Source: JAIQFL01 sp035295745 (GTDB lineage Bacteria; Acidobacteriota; Terriglobia; Bryobacterales; Bryobacteraceae). Taken from it: a stretch of DNA of 25,777 nt. The stretch is taken from contig DATGIL010000018.1 of the NCBI GenBank assembly GCA_035295745.1, positions 1 through 25,777 of the forward strand, written 5' to 3'. The position numbers were made by a program, and so were the translations under genes. The first letter of the stretch is position 1, and the number at the start of each line of letters is the position of its first letter. The notes below the pieces were generated by a model that saw only the letters and a list, made by a program, of their open reading frames with translations, ran no database searches and was not told where the DNA came from. Below are positions 5,422 through 12,981 of this stretch, in pieces.

Positions 5422-6765
5422 ATGTCCAAGCTTACGCCAGGCTGGCAGAGGGCCAGCGTACTGGAATCTGTGTTCGACCAGCTGTCGGACGCGCTGATTC
5501 TGTACGATCCCGAGTTCCGCATAACCGGTGTCAACCGGTCCGCCGAGAAACTCTTCGGTATGACTTCCGAAGAGATGCTCGGCAAGCATTGTCAGGATGT
5601 CTTCCGATGCTCGGTGTGTGAACCGGGATGCGGCGTCCTGGTTGGCTTGAATCAGGTACCCGCTTCCCCCAATTGCACCGTCCGGCTCAATACCGATGCC
5701 GGCATGGAACGTCTGGTGGTGATGCGGACCAACCAGATGTACAACGAGGACGGGGAATTGAGCGGCGTGGTAGCAACCATTAAGGACATCACCGAAGCCG
5801 CGTCTCCGCAGAAGCGCGAGGTGATTGCTGAATCGGTCGCCATGCGGGACGTACTCAATTTCGTGCGCCGCGTGGCATCGAGCGAAGCCACTACGATTCT
5901 GCTCGAAGGCGAGAATGGAACCGGCAAAGACTTAGTGGCCAAGACGCTGCACTACCAGAGCGTGCGGCAAGCCGAGCCGTTCATTTCGATCAACTGTGCA
6001 GCCATACCCGAAACTTTGCTGGAAAGCGAGTTGTTCGGCTATGAAAAGGGCGCGTTCACCGACGCCCGATCGCAGAAACGGGGCATCTTCGAACTGGCCG
6101 ATCGAGGCACGCTCTTTCTGGATGAGATTGGCGAGATTCCGCTGATGCTCCAGGCAAAGCTGTTGCGGGTGCTGGAGGATCAGACCTTCCGGCGTCTCGG
6201 CGGATTGAAGGACATTAAACTCGACCTGCGGGTGGTGGCGGCGACCAACAAGAATCTGCGGGAGGCGGTAAAAGAGGGGGCATTCCGGCAGGACCTGTAT
6301 TTCCGTCTGAACGTGATTCAGATTCAAATTCCGGCACTGCGCGAACGCACCGACGACATTATTCCGTTGACCCGCTTCTTCATCGAACACTACAACCGGA
6401 AATTCAAGCGCAACATCGAAGGCGTAACCGAAGCGGCCGGAAAGTTGTTGGCCACTCACGACTGGCCCGGCAACGTGCGCGAACTGCGTAATGCCATCGA
6501 AAGGGCGATGATCCTGGAGGATTCGGCATTCATCACGCCCGCCAGCCTGCCCATTGCCATCTCGCGTCCCGATCCGCTCGCACCTGTGGTCATTCCGATG
6601 ACGAGCGAAGTCCCGGGAGATGGTCTTTCCCTCGAGGATAACGAGCGCGGGCTTCTGGTACGGGCGCTCGAAAAGACCAGCGGCAATCAGACGCAAGCGG
6701 CGCGCCTCTTGCACGTGACGCGCGACACGCTGCGCTACAAAATGAAAAAGTTCAATTTGCGGTAG
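5422..6765 (+). CDS. Sigma54-dependent activator with cysteine-rich PAS sensor
   Basis: A 447-residue enhancer-binding protein. A PAS domain covers about 12-125. The AAA+ sigma54-interaction domain covers about 135-370, with Walker A GENGTGKD (163-170), GAFTDA in place of the usual GAFTGA (210-215), Walker B GTLFLDEIGE (229-238) and the arginine-finger region FRQDLYFRLNV. A Fis-type helix-turn-helix (about 405-445) ends in NQTQAARLLHVTRDTLRYKMKK. The PAS domain has cysteines at 57, 63, 66, 70 and 85, four of them in 14 residues, suggesting a metal, Fe-S or thiol redox sensor. It is transcribed away from the cytochrome cluster and probably controls it. The D in the GAFTGA loop is unusual but, as I recall, occurs in other activators of this type, so the protein is likely functional. 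Confidence 0.93.
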   Translation: MSKLTPGWQRASVLESVFDQLSDALILYDPEFRITGVNRSAEKLFGMTSEEMLGKHCQDVFRCSVCEPGCGVLVGLNQVPASPNCTVRLNTDAGMERLVVMRTNQMYNEDGELSGVVATIKDITEAASPQKREVIAESVAMRDVLNFVRRVASSEATTILLEGENGTGKDLVAKTLHYQSVRQAEPFISINCAAIPETLLESELFGYEKGAFTDARSQKRGIFELADRGTLFLDEIGEIPLMLQAKLLRVLEDQTFRRLGGLKDIKLDLRVVAATNKNLREAVKEGAFRQDLYFRLNVIQIQIPALRERTDDIIPLTRFFIEHYNRKFKRNIEGVTEAAGKLLATHDWPGNVRELRNAIERAMILEDSAFITPASLPIAISRPDPLAPVVIPMTSEVPGDGLSLEDNERGLLVRALEKTSGNQTQAARLLHVTRDTLRYKMKKFNLR

Positions 6766-7028
6766 TCTTGCGTACGCCGCGTCGGCCTTTGCAGACAGTT
6801 GACGTGTCGACGGGTGGTAGCAATTAAACGGGTTTCAGTGCCCGATGGCATCCGCGAAGCGTTCATCGGATTCAGATCGGATCTTCTCGATGCAAGCCGC
6901 CCCTGGGCAGTTCCGGTGGTAGCGGGTATCTGGGCACCTTCGGCAAGCGTGCATTTCGTCTGTGGATTTGCGATACCGAGGGCTGTTCGGGGCCCATCCA
7001 GGTGCGCTCGTGCCACCCCGGGTCTTGC
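6766..7028. other. Intergenic stretch between convergent genes
   Basis: No credible gene. A 39-residue minus-strand frame starting near 6960 contains CX2C-X8-C-X4-C, but it lacks a ribosome site and any supporting feature. No strong terminator hairpin is seen for either flanking gene. Confidence 0.4.
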
Positions 7029-7871
7029 CTACCGCCGGCTGCGCGGCGCCTGCCAGCTACGTGCACTCCGAAGGTGCAGGGCAGCGTAAGAGATGACGGT
7101 GGTTGCCGCTATCGTGACGAGGTTAATTGCAAAGCTCAGCAGCCGCCCGTCGAGAATCTCCTTCGGTGGCAAACCGATAACGGCAGCCGCTCCAAGCCAA
7201 GCCGGGAAAATTGCCAGCTGCACTGCCGCCGCGACGCCGATCAGGTAACGTCTGCCCGTATCGTCCGCATTTGACAATCCGGCTGTGATGCCGATGACGG
7301 CCGATATGGCGAAGCTGGGCAGCGGGGATTTGAAACCCACGAAACGGATCGGGCCGCCAGCGAACCATGCCACGACGAGACCGCCCAGGAACGCCAAGAC
7401 CGCACTTGTCAGAAGCGCGCCAGCTCCGCGTAGAATCAACCGCCGATCGCGACTCCACAAGCCAAAGCTCACCGCCAAAACTTCCGCGAGGAAGGGCAAA
7501 AAGAGCGCCGCGACAACGATGGCGATCGCATTGTCATCAATGATGCCTGTGGCGAGAAGGATGCCGCCGGCAGCCGCGCGTCCAATATAACTAGCGGTCA
7601 AGTGGCTCAATTGCCATAGGTCCTGTATCACGTCGGGAAACGGCTCGCTCATAGGTTTGGTCACGGCAGCGAGGTCCGTGCGGTCCACGATCGCGCGCAG
7701 TTCTCGTGAGGTCAGCGAATACTCCGCGGCGGAGAGAACCGGGGAAGACAACAGAGCCTCGACGAACAACCGCGCATTCGGCGTGGACGTCTCGACGCTC
7801 ACGACCTTATGGAGAAGGTTCGGTCCATCAAGATACGTCGGAGATGGCGACGCGCTCGATTCCCGAAGCAT
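7029..7871 (-). CDS. DUF389-like multi-helix membrane protein
   Basis: A 280-residue protein with a soluble N-terminal part (1-~90) followed by about six hydrophobic segments to residue ~265. The stretch beginning LTASYIGRAAAGG, then GIIDDNAIAIVVAALFLPFL and RDRRLILRGAGALL, resembles the core of DUF389 membrane proteins, which have a short-loop 'GL(L)xxN..vvIGAMLiaPL' pattern. Here the motif has drifted, so the assignment is tentative. The C-terminus is basic (LRSARSWQAPRSRR). The start is ATG at 7869-7871 with a weak AAGG upstream. It stands alone between gene-poor stretches on both sides, so the context says nothing of its role. Confidence 0.65.
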   Translation of the reverse strand: MLRESSASPSPTYLDGPNLLHKVVSVETSTPNARLFVEALLSSPVLSAAEYSLTSRELRAIVDRTDLAAVTKPMSEPFPDVIQDLWQLSHLTASYIGRAAAGGILLATGIIDDNAIAIVVAALFLPFLAEVLAVSFGLWSRDRRLILRGAGALLTSAVLAFLGGLVVAWFAGGPIRFVGFKSPLPSFAISAVIGITAGLSNADDTGRRYLIGVAAAVQLAIFPAWLGAAAVIGLPPKEILDGRLLSFAINLVTIAATTVISYAALHLRSARSWQAPRSRR

Positions 7872-8336
7872 GAGCCAACCTTGCCGCTTCCGCTACATGT
7901 TGAGGTGCCATCGTCGCCCGGATTTCATGCATAAGGTTTCACTCCTGGCTGTAGTATGGACGATCGAGATTGTGACGACATTCCCGCATCGGCCCGATGT
8001 CAAAAAGAGCACGTGTCGCGCCATGTGGAAACGCCAAAAAGCTGCCACAACGAGTTCGATTGCGATCCCGAACCGAATCTGTTCCTGCTGGGAGGCCTTC
8101 TGCCGGAGGGCATGATCCGCTCGACGCATTCTCGTGCTCAGAGACGCGCCGGCGGACGTCGGGTGTCTCATCCGGTCAGGCGGATCGGCGTCGTCTCGGC
8201 AGAGCAAATGGCGGATGCAAAGGAATGCCTATTCCCAAATCCGTGTCGAAAACGCTTGCAGTTCTGGACGAATTCAGATTGACAGGTTTCCAGCACGATA
8301 TTCGCGGCGAGCGAAAGCATACCGTACTCTGAAAGT
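7872..8336. other. Intergenic stretch of about 465 bases upstream of garD
   Basis: No credible gene, RNA or repeat was recognised. Several frames are open for about 100 codons on both strands, but none has a family motif, signal peptide or convincing ribosome site. An exact TTGACA (8279-8284) sits about 50 bases before garD, but no good -10 box follows at the proper distance, so it is not called a promoter. Confidence 0.45.
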
Positions 8337-9866
8337 ATGACTGCGGAAGCACCCAGCTACATTCGTGTCCATGATCGCGACAATGTAGCCATTCTCGTGG
8401 ATCCGGAAGGTGCCGCACCTGGCGCCACGCTGCAAGGAGGCATTCTGGCGCGAGAACGCATTCCGCAGTCCCATAAGATTGCGATCCGCGACCTGGACAA
8501 GGGCGAGCCGGTACTCCGCTATGGGCAGTCCATCGGACTCGCGAATCGCGCCATCCGGACCGGAGAGTGGGTGCGGGAAGAGATGCTCGATATGCCGGCC
8601 GCACCGGCGCTCGAGGAATTGCCGCTGGCCACCGCAGTCCCGGCGCCTTTACCTTCGCTCGACGGTTTCACCTTCGAGGGATACCGCAATGCGGACGGAA
8701 CCACCGGCACGCGCAATCTGCTCGGCATCGCCACTACCGTGCAATGCGTTGCGCCCACTGTAGAGTACGCGGCGCGACGAATTCAGACCGAATTGTTGCC
8801 GCTCTTTCCGAATGTAGACGGCGTGGTGGCGGTGACGCATTCGTACGGCTGCGGAGTGGCGATCGAGGCACCCGGGGCAGCGGTACCGATGCGCACCTTG
8901 AAACACATCAGCCTGCACGCCAACGTGGCGGGTCAGCCACTGCTCGTCAGCTTGGGTTGCGAGAAACTGCAACCCGTGAGGCTTCTCGGCGCCGAGTTGC
9001 CGATTCTCGGCGAGTCCAACGTGATTCGCCTGCAGGACGAGCGCGGCTTCGGGGAAAGCGTAGCGGCGATCATGCGCGCAGCAGAGATACGACTGGGAGA
9101 ACTGGACCGGCGCCGCCGCCAGACGATTCCGGCTTCCGAGCTCGTGGTCGGCCTGCAGTGCGGGGGCAGCGACGCATTCTCCGGTGTCACCTGCAATCCC
9201 GCCGTTGGATATGCTGCCGATCTCCTGGTGCGTGCCGGCGCCACTGTTCTATTCTCCGAAGTCACCGAGGTCCGCGACGCGATCCATCTGCTGACCCCGC
9301 GGGCCGCGACTCCCGAGGTGGGCCGAGACCTGGTCCGCGAGATGCGCTGGTACGACGAGTATCTGGCGCGTGGATCGGCAGACCGGAGCGCCAACACGAC
9401 TCCAGGCAACAAACGAGGCGGACTGGCCAATATTGTCGAGAAGGCTCTGGGAAGCGTGGCCAAAGCGGGCAGCACTGCGATTCGTGGGGTCGCGACTCAT
9501 GGCGAGAGAGTAAGGATGAAGGGCCTGGTGTTTGCCGCCACTCCCGCCAGCGACTTTATTTGTGGCACGCAGCAACTCGCCTCGATGAATTTGCACGTTT
9601 TCACGACGGGTGAGGGAAGTCCCTACGGCCTGGCGCTGGTCCCTGTTGTAAAGGTCTCTTCGCGGACGGCGCTGGCGGAGAAGTGGGCCGACTTGATCGA
9701 TATCGATGCGGGCAGGATCGCTACCGGTCAAGGGACGATCGAGACTGTCGGTTGGGAGATCTTCCGCTATCTTCTGGATGTGGCGAGCGGGCGCCGCAAG
9801 ACTTGGGCGGAGCATTGGGGACTGGCGAACGCGCTTTCGCCGTTCAATCCGGGACCCGTCACCTAG
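8337..9866 (+). CDS. garD: Galactarate dehydratase
   Basis: A 509-residue enzyme expected to convert D-galactarate (mucate) to 5-keto-4-deoxy-D-glucarate, the first step of galactarate breakdown. Residues about 6-80 are the N-terminal SAF domain (YIRVHDRDNVAILV, then RYGQSIGLA). The rest is the UxaA/GarD catalytic region with FEGYRNADGTTGTRNLLGI, THSYGCGVAI, GLQCGGSDAFSGVT, NPAVGYAADLLVRAGATV and the C-terminal FNPGPVT. Compared from memory, the match to E. coli GarD is close over its whole length (523 residues there), and it is closer to GarD than to altronate dehydratase. No aldolase, reductase or transporter of the pathway is adjacent, so the gene is isolated here. The start ATG has only a weak ribosome site. 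Confidence 0.93.
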   Translation: MTAEAPSYIRVHDRDNVAILVDPEGAAPGATLQGGILARERIPQSHKIAIRDLDKGEPVLRYGQSIGLANRAIRTGEWVREEMLDMPAAPALEELPLATAVPAPLPSLDGFTFEGYRNADGTTGTRNLLGIATTVQCVAPTVEYAARRIQTELLPLFPNVDGVVAVTHSYGCGVAIEAPGAAVPMRTLKHISLHANVAGQPLLVSLGCEKLQPVRLLGAELPILGESNVIRLQDERGFGESVAAIMRAAEIRLGELDRRRRQTIPASELVVGLQCGGSDAFSGVTCNPAVGYAADLLVRAGATVLFSEVTEVRDAIHLLTPRAATPEVGRDLVREMRWYDEYLARGSADRSANTTPGNKRGGLANIVEKALGSVAKAGSTAIRGVATHGERVRMKGLVFAATPASDFICGTQQLASMNLHVFTTGEGSPYGLALVPVVKVSSRTALAEKWADLIDIDAGRIATGQGTIETVGWEIFRYLLDVASGRRKTWAEHWGLANALSPFNPGPVT

Positions 9867-9882
9867 CCGGCGTCCGCAGCGT

Positions 9883-10347
9883 TCACTGTGGCGGGCTTTT
9901 ACGCGCTCCAGTTAGCGGAATCGGATAGTCGTTGGCCTCGACATGAGTTAAGGTAACGGTCCGTCCGCGCCGGGAAAAGGTCAGAACGTTCCCTTCGGGC
10001 AGCACGTTGTCAATCTCGAGGTCCCCGAAAACGTAAAGTCGATTCTCCACGCAAAAGAGCGGACGTTGCGAGGTGTATTCGATCTCCCGCACAGGTTTCA
10101 ACTCGCGATCCAATACTACGATGCGATTCAGGCCCCGGGGAGTGGACGCACCCTTAATCATCTCCTGCACGTCGACCACTGGATACTCGCCTCCCTCCAT
10201 CCGAAGGGTGCAAGTTTGAGAGAAATGAACGAGTTGAAGATCGGAGTGAAGCACTTTGGATTGGATCAGAGCACGATAAAGCTGGTCGCGGGAAGCGATC
10301 TGAGCCGTGCATGTAATGCTTAAGAGAGCTAGGAGAATCGGTCTCAT
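9883..10347 (-). CDS. Exported protein of unknown function
   Basis: A 154-residue protein with an N-terminal signal peptide (MRPILLALLSITCTAQIAS). The mature part looks mainly beta-strand (TLRMEGGEYPVVDVQEMIKG, NRIVVLDRELKPVREIEYTS, RLYVFGDLEI, NVLTFSRRGRTVTLTHVEAN). I do not recognise a family. Its ATG overlaps the stop of the upstream LysM/lysozyme-fold gene (ATGA at 10344-10347), so the two are translationally coupled and probably work together, for example in cell-wall contact or secretion. It ends 16 bases from the convergent garD stop. Confidence 0.75.
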   Translation of the reverse strand: MRPILLALLSITCTAQIASRDQLYRALIQSKVLHSDLQLVHFSQTCTLRMEGGEYPVVDVQEMIKGASTPRGLNRIVVLDRELKPVREIEYTSQRPLFCVENRLYVFGDLEIDNVLPEGNVLTFSRRGRTVTLTHVEANDYPIPLTGARKSPPQ

Positions 10348-11081
10348 GGTGGTGTGGTCTGGGTGGATGCCGGCCTTGTGAGGTGGCCGAAGAGTTCGAG
10401 AACATATTGCAGCTTTGCCGCGTAGTCCGGGTCTCGATTTCCGTTGTACAGGGTTTGAAGATTGGCGGTGGAGAAATCCCGCCAGCCGACAATCACCCTT
10501 TGCATGCTGGCTTTCCTGAACTTCAGCACCTGCTTCGGATGAATCATCCTCTTTGCTGCAGGATTCATTTTGCCAAGAACTTCAACCGTGGTGCCGACCT
10601 TCGCCGCAATCTTCTCCAAGCTGTCGCCAGGAAGCACCGTGTAGGAATGATCAGAGGCATCTTTGGGATCATCCACTGATTTAGTGTCGAATTTGGCCAT
10701 TCGAGTGTAAACGTAGGCAATTCCCGCTCTGATGTTCAACTGGGGATCGTCGATGCTATTCCTTTTGATGTCGGAGGCAAGTTGAGTACTCATGACTAAG
10801 GATGAGCCTTCGGTACCACCTTTCAGTACCTTGTATCCGGGATCGTGCGGATTCCCAATCTGCATGACTCTCTTGGTCCAGGAAGGGTTGCCAGGGCCGC
10901 CGCTCTCGACCCACAATAAGGCCTTGAAGAGCGTCCAATCCGCCGCTTTGAACCCGGGTGTGGACTTGAATTTGGAATTGTAGTCGTTGACCTCCTTCAT
11001 GATTGTGCTGTCATAGGTATCCCAAGCCGCGTTAGTTTTTCCGTCGTCGACAGTCCTGGTCCACTTCGCATCGAGAGACAT
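10344..11081 (-). CDS. Lysozyme-fold (transglycosylase-like) protein with LysM domain
   Basis: A 245-residue protein. Residues about 46-130 resemble a lytic transglycosylase/lysozyme fold: LFKALLWVESGG supplies a candidate catalytic glutamate (E59), RVMQIGNP matches the 'GLMQI' strand, and NIRAGIAYVYTRMA matches the helix that closes the fold. A LysM peptidoglycan-binding domain follows at about 147-189 (SYTVLPGDSLEKIAAKVGTT, then LGKMNP). There is no signal peptide, so export would need another route, or the enzyme acts in the cytoplasm, as in phage-type or injection systems. The gene is coupled by ATGA to the downstream exported protein. Start ATG at 11079-11081; the ribosome site is weak. 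Confidence 0.78.
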   Translation of the reverse strand: MSLDAKWTRTVDDGKTNAAWDTYDSTIMKEVNDYNSKFKSTPGFKAADWTLFKALLWVESGGPGNPSWTKRVMQIGNPHDPGYKVLKGGTEGSSLVMSTQLASDIKRNSIDDPQLNIRAGIAYVYTRMAKFDTKSVDDPKDASDHSYTVLPGDSLEKIAAKVGTTVEVLGKMNPAAKRMIHPKQVLKFRKASMQRVIVGWRDFSTANLQTLYNGNRDPDYAAKLQYVLELFGHLTRPASTQTTPP

Positions 11082-11095
11082 GCCGGGGAGTATAG

Positions 11096-11121
11096 CATGT
11101 CATCTCGCTTAGAGTGACATG
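11096..11121. promoter_or_regulatory. Inverted repeat upstream of the LysM gene
   Basis: CATGTCATCTC, GCTTA, GAGTGACATG: the arms pair as CATGTCA and CTC with one unpaired base. It lies about 15-40 bases before the ATG at 11081 and next to a TATACT (minus strand) that could be a -10 box. It may be an operator; no regulator is identified. The rest of 11122-11370 shows no gene. Confidence 0.25.
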
Positions 11122-11370
11122 ACCTGCATGCGGCTTTGAAGACCAACTGGCCCGACACACAGACCTTCCGAGGCTTTTCCGATAGACTTTGGACGGTCTG
11201 GGGCTTAGGATTCCGTCTCACTTTGCACCTCTCGGCGGTTGCTCCAATGACGCCGGTCCATCTCTTCTTCCTGGCCGATCTCGCTGTCGACCACAGCCTG
11301 AATTTCATTTCACTATCACTACCGGAATCCGCAACCTGATGATCCAAACCCGTGTTAGCGTCGTATTTAC

Positions 11371-12387
11371 ATGTTCGACTGGAAGCAGGATCCGCACCGC
11401 CGCTACAATCCGCTGACGCGCGAGTGGGTATTGGTCTCGCCGCATCGCACGCAAAGGCCCTGGCAAGGGCAACTCGAAAAGGACGATGCTATCCAGCAGC
11501 CCGCGTACGATCCGCAATGTTACCTGTGCCCCGGTAACGAGCGGGCGGGCGGCGTGCGCAACCCCGCGTACACATCCACCTTCGTCTTCGATAACGATTT
11601 TGCGGCTCTCAAGCCCTCCACGCCGCTCGATCGCTACGAAAGCGGCGGCCTGTTGATTGCTGAATCCGAGCCGGGCATTTGCCGCGTCGTGTGTTTCTCT
11701 CCGCAGCACAATCTGACCATCGCCGGTATGCAGCCTCAGGCGCTGCGCAAAGTCGTGGATACGTGGGTCGAACAGTTCGCCGATCTCGGCGGACGTCCCT
11801 TGATCCGCTACGTGCAGATCTTCGAAAATCGCGGCGCCATGATGGGCGCGAGTAATCCGCATCCGCACTGCCAGATTTGGTCGAGTCATGCATTGCCGAA
11901 CGAGGTCGCTAAGGAGCAGGCGTCGCAGTTAGCATGGCGAGAAGCGCGCGCTACCTGCCTGTTGTGCGATTACGCCGCGTTGGAAAGCGCGGAGCGGGCG
12001 CGCATCGTGGAAGAGAACGAAAGCTTTATGACAGTGGTTCCGTTCTGGGCGGTATGGCCCTTCGAGACGATGCTGATCTCCAAGCGCCACTTGTCTGCGA
12101 TCGACGGGCTCTCGAGCGAGGAGCGCGACGGCCTGGCGGATATTCTGCAGCGGACCACCGCACGCTATGACCGCCTGTTTCAGGTTTCGTTTCCCTACTC
12201 GATGGGGTTCCACCAGCGACCTACCGACGATGCCGAGCACCCAGAGTGGCATCTGCATCTTCATTTCTATCCGCCACTGCTGCGCTCGGCGACAGTGCGA
12301 AAGTTCCTGGTGGGCTACGAGATGCTCGCCACGCCGCAACGTGACATCACCCCGGAATCGGCCGCGGAGCGCCTGCGGGAAGCGTAG
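11371..12387 (+). CDS. galT: Galactose-1-phosphate uridylyltransferase
   Basis: A 338-residue enzyme of the Leloir pathway that swaps UMP between UDP-glucose and galactose-1-phosphate. The zinc site C50-X2-C53 (CYLCPGN) and the catalytic loop SNPHPHCQIW, with H164 and the nucleophile H166, are intact. Their positions nearly match E. coli GalT (C52/C55, H164/H166). The C-terminal domain has the FHQRP and EWHLHLHFYPP histidines that complete the second metal and phosphate site. It is slightly shorter than the E. coli enzyme (348). There is no galK or galE alongside, so it stands alone. The start ATG at 11371 lacks a strong Shine-Dalgarno but fits the usual N-terminus (PHRRYNPLTREWVLVSPHR). Confidence 0.95.
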   Translation: MFDWKQDPHRRYNPLTREWVLVSPHRTQRPWQGQLEKDDAIQQPAYDPQCYLCPGNERAGGVRNPAYTSTFVFDNDFAALKPSTPLDRYESGGLLIAESEPGICRVVCFSPQHNLTIAGMQPQALRKVVDTWVEQFADLGGRPLIRYVQIFENRGAMMGASNPHPHCQIWSSHALPNEVAKEQASQLAWREARATCLLCDYAALESAERARIVEENESFMTVVPFWAVWPFETMLISKRHLSAIDGLSSEERDGLADILQRTTARYDRLFQVSFPYSMGFHQRPTDDAEHPEWHLHLHFYPPLLRSATVRKFLVGYEMLATPQRDITPESAAERLREA

Positions 12388-12474
12388 CCGCCCATCTCTT
12401 GGCCCCTGCGCCTGACGGGTTTCCCAACCTCGAAGTGAAGCGACTTGTTATGATCACTTTGAACGGGGTAAACC

Positions 12475-12981
12475 GTGCCGCGGGAAGAGGTTCTTGCCAA
12501 GCTTCGTGAAAGGATTGTGCTGTTCGCGGCATCTCATTTATCGAGGGATGTCGCCGAAGATTTGGCCCAGGAGGTGCTCATGCTGTTGCATGAAAAATAC
12601 GCACACCTCGAACGCACGGAAGACCTGTTGCCGCTCTCGTTGCAGATTGTCCGCTTTAAGATCATGAGTTTGCGGCGAAAGTCGGTGCGCCGCGGCGAGT
12701 ACACGCAGGTCTCCATCACGGACATCCAATTGCCGGACCTGGACGCCAACCCGGCCGACTACGTGGAGCGCAAGCAGATGACGGACCGTCTGGCGCGGGC
12801 CATGGGCCAGTTGGGAGAGCGGTGCCGGGATCTGATGCGCCTGAAGCTGCAGGGCAAGTCGTTTCCGGAGATTCAGCAGATCATGGGGGCGAGCGCGCTG
12901 AACACCGTCTACACCTGGGATCATCGATGCCGCAAGCACCTGCTGGAATTGATGGGCGGAGATTGGGAGCCGAAGCGATGA
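12475..12981 (+). CDS. ECF-type RNA polymerase sigma factor
   Basis: A 168-residue sigma-70 family protein starting with GTG (12475-12477) after GGGGTAA. Region 2 is recognised by LSRDVAEDLAQEVLMLLHEKYAHL and the following helix. Region 4 is recognised by the pattern LGERCRDLMRLKLQGKSFPEIQQIMG, with the second half of the helix-turn-helix in NTVYTWDHRCRKHLLELM. The stop TGA overlaps the start of the next gene (ATGA at 12978-12981), a membrane protein of anti-sigma type, which is the usual arrangement of ECF sigma and anti-sigma pairs. The regulon cannot be told from this window. Confidence 0.88.
   Translation: MPREEVLAKLRERIVLFAASHLSRDVAEDLAQEVLMLLHEKYAHLERTEDLLPLSLQIVRFKIMSLRRKSVRRGEYTQVSITDIQLPDLDANPADYVERKQMTDRLARAMGQLGERCRDLMRLKLQGKSFPEIQQIMGASALNTVYTWDHRCRKHLLELMGGDWEPKR

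Noticed and set aside
6840..6962. 39-residue minus-strand frame with CX2C-X8-C-X4-C, a spacing partly like the four-cysteine modules at 4093-4494
   Set aside because: No ribosome site, no repeat of the module, and the surrounding stretch shows no other coding signal; similarity of spacing is probably coincidence.
7893..8207. Minus-strand frame with a mildly hydrophobic middle, upstream of the DUF389-like gene
   Set aside because: No family motif, one short hydrophobic patch only, and competing open frames on both strands with similar length.
8279..8301. Exact TTGACA upstream of garD as a promoter
   Set aside because: No acceptable -10 element at 16-18 bases; the nearest TATTCG is 14 bases away.
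10997..11347. Minus-strand frame containing a CRSCH haem-like motif
   Set aside because: It overlaps the start of the LysM gene in another frame, has no signal peptide and a single chance CXXCH.
12822..12977. N-terminal extension of the anti-sigma-like protein overlapping the sigma gene
   Set aside because: The extension runs through sigma region 4 in another frame; the ATGA-overlapping ATG at 12978 is the natural start.
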